Below are positions 63,808-64,000 of a stretch of 64,000 nucleotides of DNA, piece after piece. Location: the NCBI RefSeq assembly GCF_905397375.1, contig NZ_CAJPVG010000008.1:1-64000 (forward strand). Direction: 5' to 3'. The position numbers were made by a program, and so were the translations under genes. Each line of letters opens with the position of its first letter. Position 1 is the first letter of the stretch. The notes below the pieces were generated by a model that was not told the DNA's origin, did not search any database, and saw only the letters and a program-made list of their open reading frames with translations. This DNA is from Ralstonia mannitolilytica. GTDB taxonomy: Bacteria; Pseudomonadota; Gammaproteobacteria; Burkholderiales; Burkholderiaceae.

Positions 63808-64000
63808 ATGCAAGCGCGCTTTCGTGAACCACGCGCCCCCGGCTTCTGGCCGCTGGCATGCCTCTTCGCGCTGTTTGTGCTGTTCCTGTACGGGCCGATG
63901 CTGACGATCTTCGCACTAAGCTTCCAGGGCCCGGACGGCGGGCTGACGTTCCCGATGAACGGGCTGTCGCTGCACTGGTATCGCCAGCTGGCCGAGGGGC
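63808..64000 (+). CDS. ABC transporter permease (PotC-like), cut by window end
   Basis: Sixty-four codons are visible: a short basic N-terminus (MQARFREPRAPG), the first TM helix (FWPLACLFALFVLFLYGPML) and FALSFQGPDGGLTFPMNGLSLHWYRQL, as in PotC permeases. The 3' end lies beyond base 64000. Confidence 0.85.
   Translation, partial: MQARFREPRAPGFWPLACLFALFVLFLYGPMLTIFALSFQGPDGGLTFPMNGLSLHWYRQLAEG

Overview
The window is GC-rich chromosomal DNA from a beta-proteobacterium of the Burkholderiales. The best match by gene content is Ralstonia (R. pickettii/R. solanacearum lineage). This rests on families largely confined to beta-proteobacteria (DUF3567, DUF1840), a methionine synthase split into two genes, and a MerR-controlled leucine/isovalerate (liu) cluster carrying aceK. 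The assignment is from memory of families and gene order, not from a search. Coding density is high. I see no rRNA, tRNA, CRISPR array, transposase or prophage. The two ends cut through genes (a DUF3108 protein and an ABC permease).

Layout. 1-7.1 kb: DUF3108 protein, pcaD-like hydrolase, DUF3567 protein, rhodanese, then metH as two genes with a VOC-fold gene between them. 7.3-13 kb: envelope, stress and signalling block (Ala/Lys-rich exported protein, NarL-type regulator, single-domain receiver, entericidin-like lipoprotein, CHASE3 histidine kinase, DUF1328 and DUF883 membrane proteins, ferritin-like protein, DUF1840). 13-18.3 kb: argS, a SPOR protein, dsbA, an SDR and a BtuF-like metal/cobalamin receptor. 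18.3-39.7 kb: the leucine/isovalerate region. 39.9-43.6 kb: iron uptake (Fur box, TonB receptor, Sel1 protein, PiuC). 43.6-58.2 kb: miscellaneous hydrolases, oxidoreductases and regulators, including a truncated alpha/beta hydrolase remnant. 58.2 kb to the end: a GntR/FCD regulator, a porin and a polyamine-type ABC transporter.

The central theme is leucine catabolism: isovaleryl-CoA dehydrogenase, methylcrotonyl-CoA carboxylase (both subunits), methylglutaconyl-CoA hydratase, HMG-CoA lyase and a thiolase. Interleaved are genes that would supply the carboxylase or use its products: carbonic anhydrase (bicarbonate), biotin synthase (biotin) and isocitrate dehydrogenase kinase/phosphatase (glyoxylate shunt for acetyl-CoA). 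Three palindromes built from TTGACG/CGTCAA half-sites lie upstream of the MerR regulator, isovaleryl-CoA dehydrogenase and a 2-hydroxyacid dehydrogenase, so they look like a local regulon.

The main non-coding oddity is a roughly 480-bp nested inverted repeat at 24.57-25.05 kb inside the liu cluster. A shorter, insertion-free relative of its flanks lies at 33.9 kb upstream of the second carboxylase subunit. Other supported sites are paired GntR operators, an inverted repeat at an XRE start codon, and several rho-independent terminators.
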